Assembly: GCA_964453855.1 (NCBI GenBank) | Contig: CAYVRN010000003.1 | Coordinates: 14,593 to 78,592 of the forward strand | DNA: 64,000 bases | Direction of reading: 5' to 3' | From: JASMHC01 sp964453855 | GTDB taxonomy: Bacteria > Pseudomonadota > Alphaproteobacteria > Rhodobacterales > Rhodobacteraceae | Part shown: positions 16,672 to 25,976 of the stretch, piece after piece | How the letters are laid out: the number at the start of each line of letters is the position of its first letter | How positions within the stretch are numbered: the first letter of the stretch is position 1 | Notes under the pieces: model-generated | The model's input: the letters and a program-made list of their open reading frames with translations, nothing else | Told to the model about the DNA's origin: nothing | The model's database searches: none | Made by a program: the position numbers and the translations under genes

Positions 16672-17640
16672 ATGTCTCTTGAAGGCGCAAAACATCAAGT
16701 TGATCAGGCATTTACACGTGACGATGTAAGAGGGCCTAGCTTTGAAAATACGTTTGGAGGAGCAGTTTCGTTTCTTCGGCGTCGTTACACGAAGGATCTT
16801 TCCGAGATTGACATCTGTGTTACTGGGGTGGGTTTTGACCAGTCCGTGACAAACCGCCCCGGGACAAGATTAGGTCCGCGCGCGATCCGCGAGGCAAGCA
16901 CCCTTCAACCTTTCGATCCGCCTTATGGATGGGATTATGACCCCTTCACCGAGTTGGCGATCGCAGACTACGGCGATCTAGCGTTTGATTATGCAAGGGT
17001 CAGCGAGTTTCCAGACGCTTTGACAAACCACATTCGGGGAATTCTGGCGACCGATACGGCGTCGGTCGCGCTGGGAGGAGATCACTATATTTCCTTCCCG
17101 ATCCTCAAGGCCTATGCCGAGAAATACGGACCCATGGCGTTAATTCATTTCGATGCTCATTCCGACACATGGCAAGATGATGATTTTGACCGCATTGATC
17201 ATGGGACGATGTTCTATAAGGCGGTGAAGCTTGGTCTGATTGATGTTGAGCGGTCGGTACAAATTGGCATTCGAACCACAAATCCCGACACGATGGGGAT
17301 AACTACATTGGATGCTCGATTTGTACATGAACACGGTCCAGCTCAGACAGCGCGTCGTGTGAAAGAAATCGTTGGCGATGTACCGGCTTATCTGACCTTC
17401 GATATCGATTGTTTAGACCCAGCTTTCGCACCTGGGACCGGAACACCTGTTTGGGGTGGGCTGTCGAGCGGGCAGGCGGCAATCATTCTTCGTGATCTTG
17501 CTGGCATTAATTTAAAAGGCGGGGATGTGGTGGAAGTATCGCCTCCGTTTGATACTACAGGCGCAACCGCCATTGCAGGGGCTCATGTTGCGGTCGAGAT
17601 CATCAGTCTCTGGGGTTGGAAAAACCGTCAAGCCAGTTAG
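16672..17640 (+). CDS. Agmatinase / guanidino-acid ureohydrolase
   Basis: A 322-residue arginase-family hydrolase that releases urea from a guanidino compound. Its binuclear manganese site is complete: GGDHYISF, HFDAHSDTW and FDIDCLDPAFAPGTGTP. GVGFDQSVTNRPGTRLGPRAIR at residues about 51-72 is the agmatinase-type substrate loop. Agmatine is the default substrate, but guanidinobutyrate or guanidinopropionate are equally possible from sequence. GAGGAA precedes the ATG. It follows an M20 amidohydrolase in the same direction. Confidence 0.88.
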   Translation: MSLEGAKHQVDQAFTRDDVRGPSFENTFGGAVSFLRRRYTKDLSEIDICVTGVGFDQSVTNRPGTRLGPRAIREASTLQPFDPPYGWDYDPFTELAIADYGDLAFDYARVSEFPDALTNHIRGILATDTASVALGGDHYISFPILKAYAEKYGPMALIHFDAHSDTWQDDDFDRIDHGTMFYKAVKLGLIDVERSVQIGIRTTNPDTMGITTLDARFVHEHGPAQTARRVKEIVGDVPAYLTFDIDCLDPAFAPGTGTPVWGGLSSGQAAIILRDLAGINLKGGDVVEVSPPFDTTGATAIAGAHVAVEIISLWGWKNRQAS

Positions 17641-17720
17641 CTGTTTCCATAAAAAGTATGTATTCACATGAAAAACTGAATTGGAGAGCTACGTCTTAGA
17701 AAGCCTCCGAGAGAAAGTTC

Positions 17721-18125
17721 ATGAAGTTTATAGTTATTTTAATCTTTGCGGTTGTTGTTTTTGCAATCTGGGTGCGTGTGGCTCCGTCACATCCACAACG
17801 TTGGAACGTAGCGTTGGACGACCCACAGGATAGGGTGATGGCACATGGTGTGGTGCGTATTGTTCCGGGCGGAGAGAAGTATTTTGGCGAGCTGGATAAG
17901 ATTATCCGAGATACAGAACGCACATCGCACCTAGCCGGAACGCTTGAAGAAGGTATGGTCACTTATGTCACCCGTTCGAAGCTTTGGGGATTTCCTGACT
18001 ATGCAACGGTTTGGGTATCCGAACAGGATTTAGTCATCCACTCAAGGCTACGCTTTGGAGGTGGAGACATGGGCGTGAATCGTGCCCGTGTTGACAATTG
18101 GTTATCAAAACTTCCAGCCTCTTGA
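17721..18125 (+). CDS. DUF1499 family membrane-anchored protein
   Basis: A 134-residue protein with a single N-terminal hydrophobic segment (IVILIFAVVVFAIWV) acting as signal anchor, then a DUF1499 domain. SKLWGFPDYATVWV and SRLRFGGGDMGVNRARV are the typical conserved stretches. The function is unknown. It stands in front of prfA with a 30-base gap and so may be in the same transcript. Confidence 0.8.
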   Translation: MKFIVILIFAVVVFAIWVRVAPSHPQRWNVALDDPQDRVMAHGVVRIVPGGEKYFGELDKIIRDTERTSHLAGTLEEGMVTYVTRSKLWGFPDYATVWVSEQDLVIHSRLRFGGGDMGVNRARVDNWLSKLPAS

Positions 18126-18155
18126 CCCGCCTGCGCGGATAGGGGAAGGAAAGCT

Positions 18156-19205
18156 ATGGTTCCGATAGAAAAACTTGAGCAGATTTCGCAACGCTTTCAG
18201 TATCTCGAGGCAGCAATGTCCGAGGGTGGGGGGGATATCGCAGCGTTGGGCAAAGAATATTCTGATTTGCGCCCCGTTGTCGAACAGATCACTGCATATC
18301 GGAAACTGCTGGCCGATATCGAAGAGACCGAGGCCTTGTTGGAAGATCTGGATATGCGTGAACTGGCTGAAGAAGAATTGCCAGAGCTGAAGAAAAAGCT
18401 TCCGGAAGTGGAAAAAGCGCTTCAGATCGCGCTACTTCCGAAAGACGCCGCTGATGCCCGCCCTGCAATGATCGAAATCCGCCCGGGTACTGGCGGGGAA
18501 GAGGCTGCGCTTTTCGCAGGTGACCTGTTGCGTATGTATCAAAGATACTCTGAAGCGCGCGGTTGGAAGTTCAACGTCATCGAGGAAAGCTACACAGAGA
18601 TCGGCGGTATTAAAGAAGCGGTTATCAACGTACAGGGTGAAGGTGTGTTCGCGCGCCTCAAGTACGAAAGTGGCGTACATCGGGTGCAAAGGGTTCCCGA
18701 AACCGAAAGCGGCGGGCGTATTCATACATCGGCCGCGACAGTTGCAGTACTGCCAGAAGCGCAAGATGTTGATATCCGAATTGATGCCAATGACATTCGC
18801 ATCGACACAATGCGCAGTTCAGGCGCAGGTGGTCAGCACGTCAACACAACTGACTCGGCAGTGCGGATCACCCACTTGCCGACCGGTTTGGTGGTGACCA
18901 GTTCTGAGAAATCGCAGCACCGAAACCGCGAAATTGCGATGCAGGTTCTTAAGACCCGATTGTATGACATGGAGCGCCAAAAGGTTCATGATCAACGCTC
19001 TGCGGATCGCAAGGCTCAGGTTGGGTCAGGCGATCGAAGCGAGCGCATTCGCACTTACAACTTCCCTCAGGGTCGTATGACGGACCACCGGATAAATCTG
19101 ACGCTCTATAAGCTTGACCAGATTATGCAGGGCGATCTGGATGAAATCATTGACGCGCTGATTTCCGAAACTCAGGCAAATCAATTGGCAGAGATGGAAG
19201 GATGA
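18156..19205 (+). CDS. prfA: Peptide chain release factor 1
   Basis: A 349-residue class I release factor for UAA and UAG codons. The GGQ loop that triggers peptidyl-tRNA hydrolysis is in RSSGAGGQHVNTTDSAVRIT. The codon-reading region HRVQRVPETESGGRIHTSA has the PxT form of RF1, not the SPF of RF2. MVPIEKLEQISQRFQYLEA is the usual start. It ends in ATGA shared with prmC, which methylates its GGQ glutamine, so the two are co-translated. Confidence 0.97.
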   Translation: MVPIEKLEQISQRFQYLEAAMSEGGGDIAALGKEYSDLRPVVEQITAYRKLLADIEETEALLEDLDMRELAEEELPELKKKLPEVEKALQIALLPKDAADARPAMIEIRPGTGGEEAALFAGDLLRMYQRYSEARGWKFNVIEESYTEIGGIKEAVINVQGEGVFARLKYESGVHRVQRVPETESGGRIHTSAATVAVLPEAQDVDIRIDANDIRIDTMRSSGAGGQHVNTTDSAVRITHLPTGLVVTSSEKSQHRNREIAMQVLKTRLYDMERQKVHDQRSADRKAQVGSGDRSERIRTYNFPQGRMTDHRINLTLYKLDQIMQGDLDEIIDALISETQANQLAEMEG

Positions 19206-20035
19206 CCGCCCAATCAGCGCTTGTTGCTGCTGTTCATTCACTAAAAGCCGCAGGTGTCGATGACCCAGCCCGTGATGCGCGAAGGTTGCTATGCCATGCC
19301 TTGGATATAGACAGCAGTCGCTTAACGCTCGCGCTGGGTGAAGAAATGACCAAGGATGCCAAGAAGCTTTTTGGCGACTTGATAACGCGGCGCATTACAC
19401 GCGAGCCGGTATCGCAGATTTTGGGGTATCGCGATTTCTATGGCCAGCGGTTTGAAGTGACACGTGATGTGCTTGATCCTCGCCCGGAGACGGAAACCTT
19501 AGTTGAAACCGTCCTTGGGTTGGACTTTCAAACAATTTTGGATATTGGCACCGGCTCAGGCTGCATCTTGCTGTCATTACTAGCTACCCGCGTAGGGTCT
19601 ACTGGTATGGGTGTTGATGTATCACAGTCGGCGTTGACAGTTGCAAAGCGCAACGCGCAAGCTCTGGGACTTTTAGAGAGAGTAGAGTTTGCCCACTCTA
19701 ATTGGTTCGAGGCGGTTGAGGGTCTGTTTGATGTAATCGTTTCTAACCCGCCTTACATCGACGAAAAAGAATGGGAAACGCTAGAACCGGAGCCCAAAGA
19801 TTGGGAACCTAAACTTGCTTTGACCCCTGGCGTGGATGGACTGGCACCCTACCGAGTGATTGCCGCAGTTGCGCCTAGGCATCTGACCAAAGATGGGTGG
19901 TTGGCGGTTGAAATCGGGTGGCGACAGGGGGATGCGGTTAAAGATATCTTCGAAGACAGCGGATTCTCGGATGTCCGTGTGATTCAGGATTTGGGTGGTC
20001 GAGATCGCGTCGTTGCTGGGTGCTTTCACGCTTAA
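19202..20035 (+). CDS. prmC: Peptide chain release factor N(5)-glutamine methyltransferase
   Basis: A 277-residue SAM-dependent methyltransferase that modifies the GGQ glutamine of release factors. The N-terminal helical domain binds the factor. REPVSQILGYRDFYG is the PrmC hallmark, ILDIGTGSGCILLSLL the SAM loop, and IVSNPPYID the NPPY catalytic motif. The ATG overlaps the prfA stop by four bases. Confidence 0.96.
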   Translation: MTAQSALVAAVHSLKAAGVDDPARDARRLLCHALDIDSSRLTLALGEEMTKDAKKLFGDLITRRITREPVSQILGYRDFYGQRFEVTRDVLDPRPETETLVETVLGLDFQTILDIGTGSGCILLSLLATRVGSTGMGVDVSQSALTVAKRNAQALGLLERVEFAHSNWFEAVEGLFDVIVSNPPYIDEKEWETLEPEPKDWEPKLALTPGVDGLAPYRVIAAVAPRHLTKDGWLAVEIGWRQGDAVKDIFEDSGFSDVRVIQDLGGRDRVVAGCFHA

Positions 20036-20266
20036 CCGTTGCAAAAAAGCCCATTTTATAGGGAATGGCCGTTAAAATTGGCAGGTTTGTCTGAATTTTA
20101 ACTTGTACTGAATAAATCTTCATGTTTTTTGGGGCTACCTGATGCAAGCGCGCCAAATTCTTGATGCGGCATCCTGTGACTAACCACAAAACACTACGGT
20201 AATATCGTTCAGGCGCACAGCTAGAGCGGTCCTAGAAAAAGCCACAAAGGCTGGAATAATAAGCAC

Positions 20267-20827
20267 ATGAGATCTTCGAAATCCCGTTCTCGGTCGAAAT
20301 CCAACCGAAATAACAATCGCTCGGTCGGTAATGTCATTAATCGCGTTTTCGATAGCTCAGGTCCTGAGGGCAAAGTGCGTGGCACCCCTCAGCAGATCAT
20401 TGAAAAATACAATCAGCTCGCCCGTGATGCTCAGTTGGGCAACGATCGTGTGGCGACTGAAAACTTCCAACAGCACGCTGAACATTACCTGAGACTTCTG
20501 AGCGAAGCTCAGAAAGAAATGGAAGCCCGCCGCGAGCAGCAAGAAAAAGAAAACCGGGAACGTCAGGCTGAGCGCGATCGCGAACGTGGGCAACGCCAAG
20601 ACAGGGAGCAAGTCGAGGCCACAGAGCATCCGCAAGTGGCGTATATTGACCCAGCCGAACAGGATCAGCCCGAGATCATTTCCGACGAGACATCTGAAAA
20701 CAGCGGTTTGGTCGAGACGCCTGAAGAGGCACCCAAACCGAAGCGCGCTCGCAAACCTGCAAAACCACGTGCTAAAAAAGTGGTGGATGCTCCGGCGGAA
20801 GCGGCCGAAAAATCGGTAGCGGAGTAA
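20267..20827 (+). CDS. DUF4167 domain protein
   Basis: A 186-residue protein of unknown function widespread in Alphaproteobacteria. Residues about 22-85 form the DUF4167 domain (NVINRVFDSSGPEGKVRGTP, then LARDAQLGNDRVATENFQQ). The rest is a charged helix rich in Glu, Arg and Gln (about 85-115), an acidic stretch, and a Pro/Lys/Arg/Ala-rich tail. The N-terminal 20 residues are Ser/Arg/Asn-rich and basic, which suggests nucleic-acid contact. The 231 bases before it contain only weak inverted repeats and no gene that I can support. The ribosome site is weak (GGAATAATAAGCAC). Confidence 0.85.
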   Translation: MRSSKSRSRSKSNRNNNRSVGNVINRVFDSSGPEGKVRGTPQQIIEKYNQLARDAQLGNDRVATENFQQHAEHYLRLLSEAQKEMEARREQQEKENRERQAERDRERGQRQDREQVEATEHPQVAYIDPAEQDQPEIISDETSENSGLVETPEEAPKPKRARKPAKPRAKKVVDAPAEAAEKSVAE

Positions 20828-20831
20828 TAGT

Positions 20832-21674
20832 TTAGGCGCGGGCCACTTCCCGCGCCAAAGCGCAAAAACCTTCTACCGAGATTTGCTCTGCACGATCTGT
20901 TGGCTTCAGGCCTGCTGCCATAAGACGGTCTTCTATGTCTGGAGCCACTGATTTTAGAGACGCCCTCAGCATTTTCCGCCTTTGGTTAAAAGCAGCGGCC
21001 ACAACCCGCGAGAGAACCTCAGCGTTCGCTTCAAAGCGGGGTTCTTTTAGAGCGGTCAAATGCACGACGGCTGAGGAAACCTTGGGCTGTGGCGAAAACG
21101 CCTCTGGTGGAAGGTTGATCACGATCTTAGCATCACTGCGCCATTGGGCTAAAACGGCAAGCCTGCCATAGGCTTTGTTACCCGGGGTCGCAACAATCCG
21201 CTCGGCGACCTCCTTTTGGAACATAAGTGTTAAGGACTGCCAGAATGGCGGCCAGACTTTTGGGGTAAGCCAACGGACCAACAGTTCGGTCCCGACGTTA
21301 TAGGGCAAATTAGCTGCAACCCTGATTGGGGGGGTGAGATGGGCCAACGCGTCGATTTCAAGGGCATCTCCCAAGAGAACTTCAAGCTTGTTTGGGTAAG
21401 CCTCGGAAATCTCCTGCAGGGCAGGAATGCACCGGTCATCTTTTTCAATAGCCAAAACCCTACGCGCACCTTCCGCAAGAAGTCCGCGCGTTAAGCCACC
21501 TGGACCGGGCCCAATTTCAAGGACATCGCATATTGAAAGATCACCTGCCTGCCGCGCAATTTTTGCCGTTAAATTCAAGTCGAGCAGAAAATTTTGACCC
21601 AAAGACTTCCGCGCGGACAATTCGTATTTCGAAATGACCTCTCGTAAAGGGGGAAGGGCGTCTATTGCTGACAT
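20832..21674 (-). CDS. rsmA: 16S rRNA (adenine(1518)/(1519)-N(6))-dimethyltransferase
   Basis: A 280-residue KsgA-type enzyme that dimethylates A1518 and A1519 in helix 45 of 16S rRNA. SARKSLGQNFLLDLNL is the N-terminal signature, VLEIGPGPGGLTRGLL the SAM loop, AIEKDDRCIPAL the ribose site, and RVAANLPYNVGTELL the NLPY catalytic motif. FSPQPKVSSAVVHL is typical of the C-terminal domain. Its start overlaps pdxA by 13 bases. It is the last gene of the lptFGD-surA-pdxA-rsmA unit. Confidence 0.97.
   Translation of the reverse strand: MSAIDALPPLREVISKYELSARKSLGQNFLLDLNLTAKIARQAGDLSICDVLEIGPGPGGLTRGLLAEGARRVLAIEKDDRCIPALQEISEAYPNKLEVLLGDALEIDALAHLTPPIRVAANLPYNVGTELLVRWLTPKVWPPFWQSLTLMFQKEVAERIVATPGNKAYGRLAVLAQWRSDAKIVINLPPEAFSPQPKVSSAVVHLTALKEPRFEANAEVLSRVVAAAFNQRRKMLRASLKSVAPDIEDRLMAAGLKPTDRAEQISVEGFCALAREVARA
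20835..20856. terminator. GC-rich hairpin in the rsmA 3' end
   Basis: GGCGCGGG and CCCGCGCC pair across a six-base loop between the convergent DUF4167 and rsmA genes, inside the last codons of rsmA. It could stop transcription from both sides, but no real T-run follows on either strand. Confidence 0.4.
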
Positions 21675-22639
21675 CTTTGAGCTCCAAGTGTTGACGCCAT
21701 GCGCAATGCTTCGATGAGCGATTGTGGATTAGCCTTGCCAGTTCCGGCTATGTCAAAAGCCGTTCCATGATCGGGTGACGTTCGGACGAATGGAAGACCC
21801 AGCGTCACATTTACTCCGCGATCGAAGTCGAGCGTTTTAATCGGAATTAGAGCCTGATCATGATACATACATATGGCCGCATCATACGTTGCGCGTGCAC
21901 GAGCATGAAACATCGTATCTGCGGGCAGAGGGCCCGTTAGATGCATGCCGTCCATGGTCAGGCGTTCGATTAGAGGGCGAATAAGCGCGTCATCCTCAAG
22001 ACCCATGGCGCCACCTTCACCTGCATGAGGGTTCAGTCCGGCAATCGCAACACGCGGTTTCTGGATTCCGAAATCACGGACCAGTGCTTCGCGTGTTACG
22101 CGAATGCAAGTCTCTAACAAGTCTTCGGTCAGGCGGTTAGGAACTTCACTAATAGGAATATGAATCGTCGCCGGAACAACCCGGAGCTTGTCGCTTGCAA
22201 GCATCATGACCACATCGCAGTTTCCTCCCAAAGCGGCCAGAAATTCCGTGTGGCCGGGATATTGAAATGCAGCTCCGTCCTTCAAAGCCTTTTTGTTAAT
22301 TGGATTGGTGCAAACCGAGCTTGCTTGTCCACTTTTTGCAAATTCGACGGCCATTTCGATTGACCGGATGACGCCTAATGCATGTTTGGGATTGGCACGA
22401 CCCGGAGTATTAGGGCCATTAAATTGCATAGGCAAAACCGGCAGTGCTGTTTTACATATAGCGCGGGCTTGATCCGGATTTGCGATCACTTGATGTGGGA
22501 CTTGCCCGGGAAGATGGGATGGATCACCAATCGAAAAGAAGGAAATCTCATCTCGCAGCTCTCTCCAAGCTTTTTCCGTGATTTCTGGTCCAACGCCCGC
22601 AGGTTCACCGCATGTTAACGCCACTGGCGGGATCGTCAT
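21662..22639 (-). CDS. pdxA: 4-hydroxythreonine-4-phosphate dehydrogenase
   Basis: A 325-residue enzyme of pyridoxal phosphate synthesis that oxidises 4-phosphohydroxy-L-threonine. TCGEPAGVGPEI is the N-terminal motif. PGHTEFLA, AGLNPHAGEGGAMGLED and CMYHDQALIPIK give the metal-binding histidines, and RTSPDHGTAFDIAGTG the C-terminal substrate site. Start and stop overlap surA (ATGA) and rsmA. Its position between surA and rsmA is the classic proteobacterial arrangement. Confidence 0.96.
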   Translation of the reverse strand: MTIPPVALTCGEPAGVGPEITEKAWRELRDEISFFSIGDPSHLPGQVPHQVIANPDQARAICKTALPVLPMQFNGPNTPGRANPKHALGVIRSIEMAVEFAKSGQASSVCTNPINKKALKDGAAFQYPGHTEFLAALGGNCDVVMMLASDKLRVVPATIHIPISEVPNRLTEDLLETCIRVTREALVRDFGIQKPRVAIAGLNPHAGEGGAMGLEDDALIRPLIERLTMDGMHLTGPLPADTMFHARARATYDAAICMYHDQALIPIKTLDFDRGVNVTLGLPFVRTSPDHGTAFDIAGTGKANPQSLIEALRMASTLGAQRCQQ

Positions 22640-23841
22640 GGATAGATGATCCTCGCAGAGGCCTTCATCGATTCAAGTAACGAATTGGCGCGTGCGTTCA
22701 GCTTTTCGTTTTGTATACGGGTTCGAACCTCATCTCTGGAAACCGACTGGTTCGCGGTAGAAGTGCGGCTACACAGCATAACCAGTGATTTCTGGGCGCT
22801 GCCATCTGCAGTTATTCTTGTCTCGATCAAGCTTTCACCGGCGTCCAATCTCGCCAACCACAAAGCGTCGCTGTTTGGAATGTCGCTTGGTGGACGTGAC
22901 ATAATTGAAAGCGTCGCATTGTTCAGATTTTGCGAGAGGCCGTAAAGATCGTCGCAGCGAATTGCTCGGTCAGCAATATCGACGAGCTCTGCGGTGACCC
23001 CTTCGGTGTCCGCCACGCTTAACAAAGCATATTCAACGCTGGAATATCTGGCGCTGGTCGGCGCAGATTCGTTTAGACCGCGCATTTGGAAAATTGCAAT
23101 AGCGTTGGGTAGTTCCAAAGGCTCGCTTACTTGGCCGTTTTCAAGCGGCAAGAGCACGGGGCGCAATGCCGGTGGCAGATTGGAAAGTGCAATCCAATCT
23201 AGCTTACCACCATCGGATCGGCTTCCGGCGACCGAAAACTGACGTGCTGCATCAGAGAATTCATCAAAAGAACGGATTTTCGCGATATCCGCCGCGAGCT
23301 TTCTGATTTCTTCTTCCTGACCCTCTATAAGGGGTAGAACGATTTCCGAAATCAGAATTTGAAGATTTGTGTTTTCCGAAGTTGCAGACAGAGCAGCGTC
23401 AATCTCGGACTCTGAAACGCCGACGGACCCAGCGTAGCGCTGGCGCATCAACGTTTGCCAAACGAGATTGGTCGTCAGGAAATCCCGTAATGTTTCTGTA
23501 GCAACACCTTTACCTGCAAGCATTGAAAGTACGCCGTCCAACGACTGCCCATTTCGAGCGGCGAAATCTTCAAATGCTTTAGATATCTGTTCATCGGTTG
23601 TAACGAGCCCTGCTTCGGCTGCAGATGCAACCTTAAGGCGGTCACCAATCAATCCGTCTTGGGCCTGTTGCGCTAAGTCGCCTCGTACGCCTAGCGCATC
23701 CATCAGGCGCCGTCTTTGATCAAGTTCATATTTTGTGATGATCTGATCATTCACGATGATGACAGGATCAAACAACCCTTGCGCGGAGGCGGGCTGCGCG
23801 AGTTGAATAATGGCAAGAAAGATGAAGCCTAGTAGTCGCAT
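22636..23841 (-). CDS. surA: SurA-like periplasmic peptidyl-prolyl isomerase
   Basis: A 401-residue periplasmic chaperone for outer-membrane proteins. The signal peptide is about residues 1-20 (IFLAIIQLAQPASAQG). The N-terminal SurA domain begins VIIVNDQIITKYELDQRRRL. There is one recognisable parvulin domain (residues about 170-260, with FSVAGSRSDGGKLDWIALSN), against two in E. coli SurA. The C-terminal part is less conserved. It stands directly after lptD, whose product is a known SurA client in enterobacteria. Confidence 0.88.
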   Translation of the reverse strand: MRLLGFIFLAIIQLAQPASAQGLFDPVIIVNDQIITKYELDQRRRLMDALGVRGDLAQQAQDGLIGDRLKVASAAEAGLVTTDEQISKAFEDFAARNGQSLDGVLSMLAGKGVATETLRDFLTTNLVWQTLMRQRYAGSVGVSESEIDAALSATSENTNLQILISEIVLPLIEGQEEEIRKLAADIAKIRSFDEFSDAARQFSVAGSRSDGGKLDWIALSNLPPALRPVLLPLENGQVSEPLELPNAIAIFQMRGLNESAPTSARYSSVEYALLSVADTEGVTAELVDIADRAIRCDDLYGLSQNLNNATLSIMSRPPSDIPNSDALWLARLDAGESLIETRITADGSAQKSLVMLCSRTSTANQSVSRDEVRTRIQNEKLNARANSLLESMKASARIIYP

Positions 23842-23855
23842 TACGAAGATCCTTC

Positions 23856-25976
23856 CTAACTACCACATGTGCGTATGATATCAGAGCCGCTTCGTCCAGC
23901 ACCGAAACCGCGCAACCCGATTCTGAAATCATAATCGGTGCTGGGATCAACTGTAGAAGAGACTGTAAACCGACGCGAGGCAGACAAGAGCATGTCGATA
24001 CACTCGTTTCCGTATTCAAGCCCAACGCCTGCGCGGACAACGCGTTCTGCGGCAAGGTCGTACTGCCAGTCAAACAGCCCTGACCAGTTGCGGTTGAGGT
24101 CAATCTTGGTGGAGAGATTGATCTCGGAAAGAACCTCACTTCGACCTTCGTCCAGATCGGTGTTCAACCAAAGATGTGTAGCGGTAACGTCGATCCAATC
24201 GTTATCCCAAGTCAGTCGATTTTCAGCTTTGCTAAAGGAAAAGTTTTCATCGAATATCCCGCGAGACAACAATTGAACCCCGTTCGGCGTCAAAAGTTGA
24301 CCGGCGATCAACCAGTCTGATTTTGTCCCCATTAGACCGCTGGTGCGGCTAAGGTCAGAGTCAGCTTGCTGCCTAACTACTTGTCCACATTGCAGCGTGG
24401 TCTTTACGCCATTGTTCTGAAGCATGCTCCACCGTGTCCCGTAGGCAAGCCGAACGCCTTCTTCGACACGGTCAGCTGCTGGAAAGCGCGAGAAATCCAA
24501 AAGGTTTGCTTCGTCGAATTCTACGCGGGTGCTTTCCTCGTTCGTTAGTTGGGTTGCGGTCTCCGACCAAGCTATCTGCGCCACGGGTTCAAGAATAAAA
24601 CGTGCATTTTCAGTGGTTTTTCCAAGTGGCCAGCGCATGCTAGCATAGGCCGCAGGAGTGGCATTGATAACCCGTTGATCCACGGTATTATCTTGGGCAA
24701 TCGCTGATGCACCAATTTCAAACTGTGCGTGCAGGTCAGTAAGAAAACCGTTTTCGTATACATCACTGCGTACCCATTCGGCGTTTGCTCGCGTTCTTGA
24801 AACATCGCGCCCATTTACGTTTTCGTTCGAATAACGATAGTGTGCGTGTGCTTCAGCATTCAAGCGAAGTTCGCCGCCCCAAAAGGCATTTGGAAGACGT
24901 TTTTGGTAGGTTGTTTCGAGTAAAACAGTTGGTTGCGTCGCATTTTTTTCGGTTTCACGGAGTGTTTGAAAATGGATGAAGTCGCCGTGGATCATCAAAT
25001 TTCGCTCAACGCGGGCTGCAGAGATTGCCGAGTCTAATCGGTCTTTCCCCGAATATCCGTAATCCAAAAGGTAAGAGGTGTCGGATGTGGCTTCAACATC
25101 ATAAGATAAGCGATATCCTAAAGGTAAGGATGTGCTGCCATTGGCAAAAACATAGTACCGAGTGGCTCCAGGGGAAAGTGCGTCTCGGCTGAACGCCCCT
25201 TGTACAAATAGATTACCTTCGACAAATTTTTGCCGGTGCGTGTATTCTAAGGTCGTTGTTTCGGCAGAAAGATATGGAGTGATCGTCACATCTCGATGAT
25301 CTCCCAAAGTCAGGAAGTAAGGCACCTTTATTCCAATACCGAGCAATGTGTTACTGCGACCCGAGGGCACAAGAAAACCGTTGCTGCGCTTTAGAGTGGG
25401 GTCAGGCATCCGTAGTCGTGGCACAACAGCGACGGGCATATCCAGAACAAGAAATTGGGCCTCCGAGAAATATAGCTGCCGCGTTTCGGCATCATGGACC
25501 ACTTCCTTCGCGCGGATTTGCCAGATCGGAGGGGAGTCATCTCCGCAAATGTTGCACGACGTTGCGGCTACTTTATAAAGCTGCGTGTATCGCCCCTCGC
25601 TTCGACTGAGCTCAACCGCAGCAAGTTGCAGTTGTTTTTCCAACACCAAACGCGCGCCGCTCATTACCCCTTCAAGCAGCTCTGGATCAAGTTCGGCAGC
25701 TTCTGCTTGAAACTCGGTACCTGTTTGCTGATCGAAAAGAAATATGGGGCCGGTAATAACAAGCGTGTCACTGGTCTGAGAATAAACAACTTTGGTAGCC
25801 GTAAACTTCAGGTCCGTGTGAAAAGCCTCGACATTTCCGTCGGCCACAAGATTGCCGTTCGCATCAAGGTACATTTGATCGGCAATTAGAACGGCTGTCT
25901 GTGCCGAAACACCTGAAGCCGAAAAAACCAGAAGAGTGGCTACAAGGATCGTTAGTAAATTGCGAAGGACAGTCAT
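23856..25976 (-). CDS. lptD: LPS assembly outer-membrane protein LptD
   Basis: A 706-residue outer-membrane barrel that inserts lipopolysaccharide into the outer leaflet. A signal peptide (TILVATLLVFSASGVSAQ) is followed by an OstA/LptA-like beta-jellyroll (YLDANGNLVADGNVEAF), then the large C-terminal barrel. Cysteines that could form the interlocking disulfides are present near the N-domain (SCNICGDD) and near the C-terminus (GNECIDM and RTCGS). A longer frame opens at 26048; 25976 is the true start because MTVLRNLL begins the signal peptide and overlaps lptG as ATGA. Confidence 0.94.
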   Translation of the reverse strand: MTVLRNLLTILVATLLVFSASGVSAQTAVLIADQMYLDANGNLVADGNVEAFHTDLKFTATKVVYSQTSDTLVITGPIFLFDQQTGTEFQAEAAELDPELLEGVMSGARLVLEKQLQLAAVELSRSEGRYTQLYKVAATSCNICGDDSPPIWQIRAKEVVHDAETRQLYFSEAQFLVLDMPVAVVPRLRMPDPTLKRSNGFLVPSGRSNTLLGIGIKVPYFLTLGDHRDVTITPYLSAETTTLEYTHRQKFVEGNLFVQGAFSRDALSPGATRYYVFANGSTSLPLGYRLSYDVEATSDTSYLLDYGYSGKDRLDSAISAARVERNLMIHGDFIHFQTLRETEKNATQPTVLLETTYQKRLPNAFWGGELRLNAEAHAHYRYSNENVNGRDVSRTRANAEWVRSDVYENGFLTDLHAQFEIGASAIAQDNTVDQRVINATPAAYASMRWPLGKTTENARFILEPVAQIAWSETATQLTNEESTRVEFDEANLLDFSRFPAADRVEEGVRLAYGTRWSMLQNNGVKTTLQCGQVVRQQADSDLSRTSGLMGTKSDWLIAGQLLTPNGVQLLSRGIFDENFSFSKAENRLTWDNDWIDVTATHLWLNTDLDEGRSEVLSEINLSTKIDLNRNWSGLFDWQYDLAAERVVRAGVGLEYGNECIDMLLSASRRFTVSSTVDPSTDYDFRIGLRGFGAGRSGSDIIRTCGS

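Noticed and set aside
20036..20266. Possible small RNA between prmC and the DUF4167 gene
   Set aside because: There are weak dyads (GCCCATT...AATGGCC; AGCC...GGCT), but no terminator or promoter pair that would define an RNA gene.
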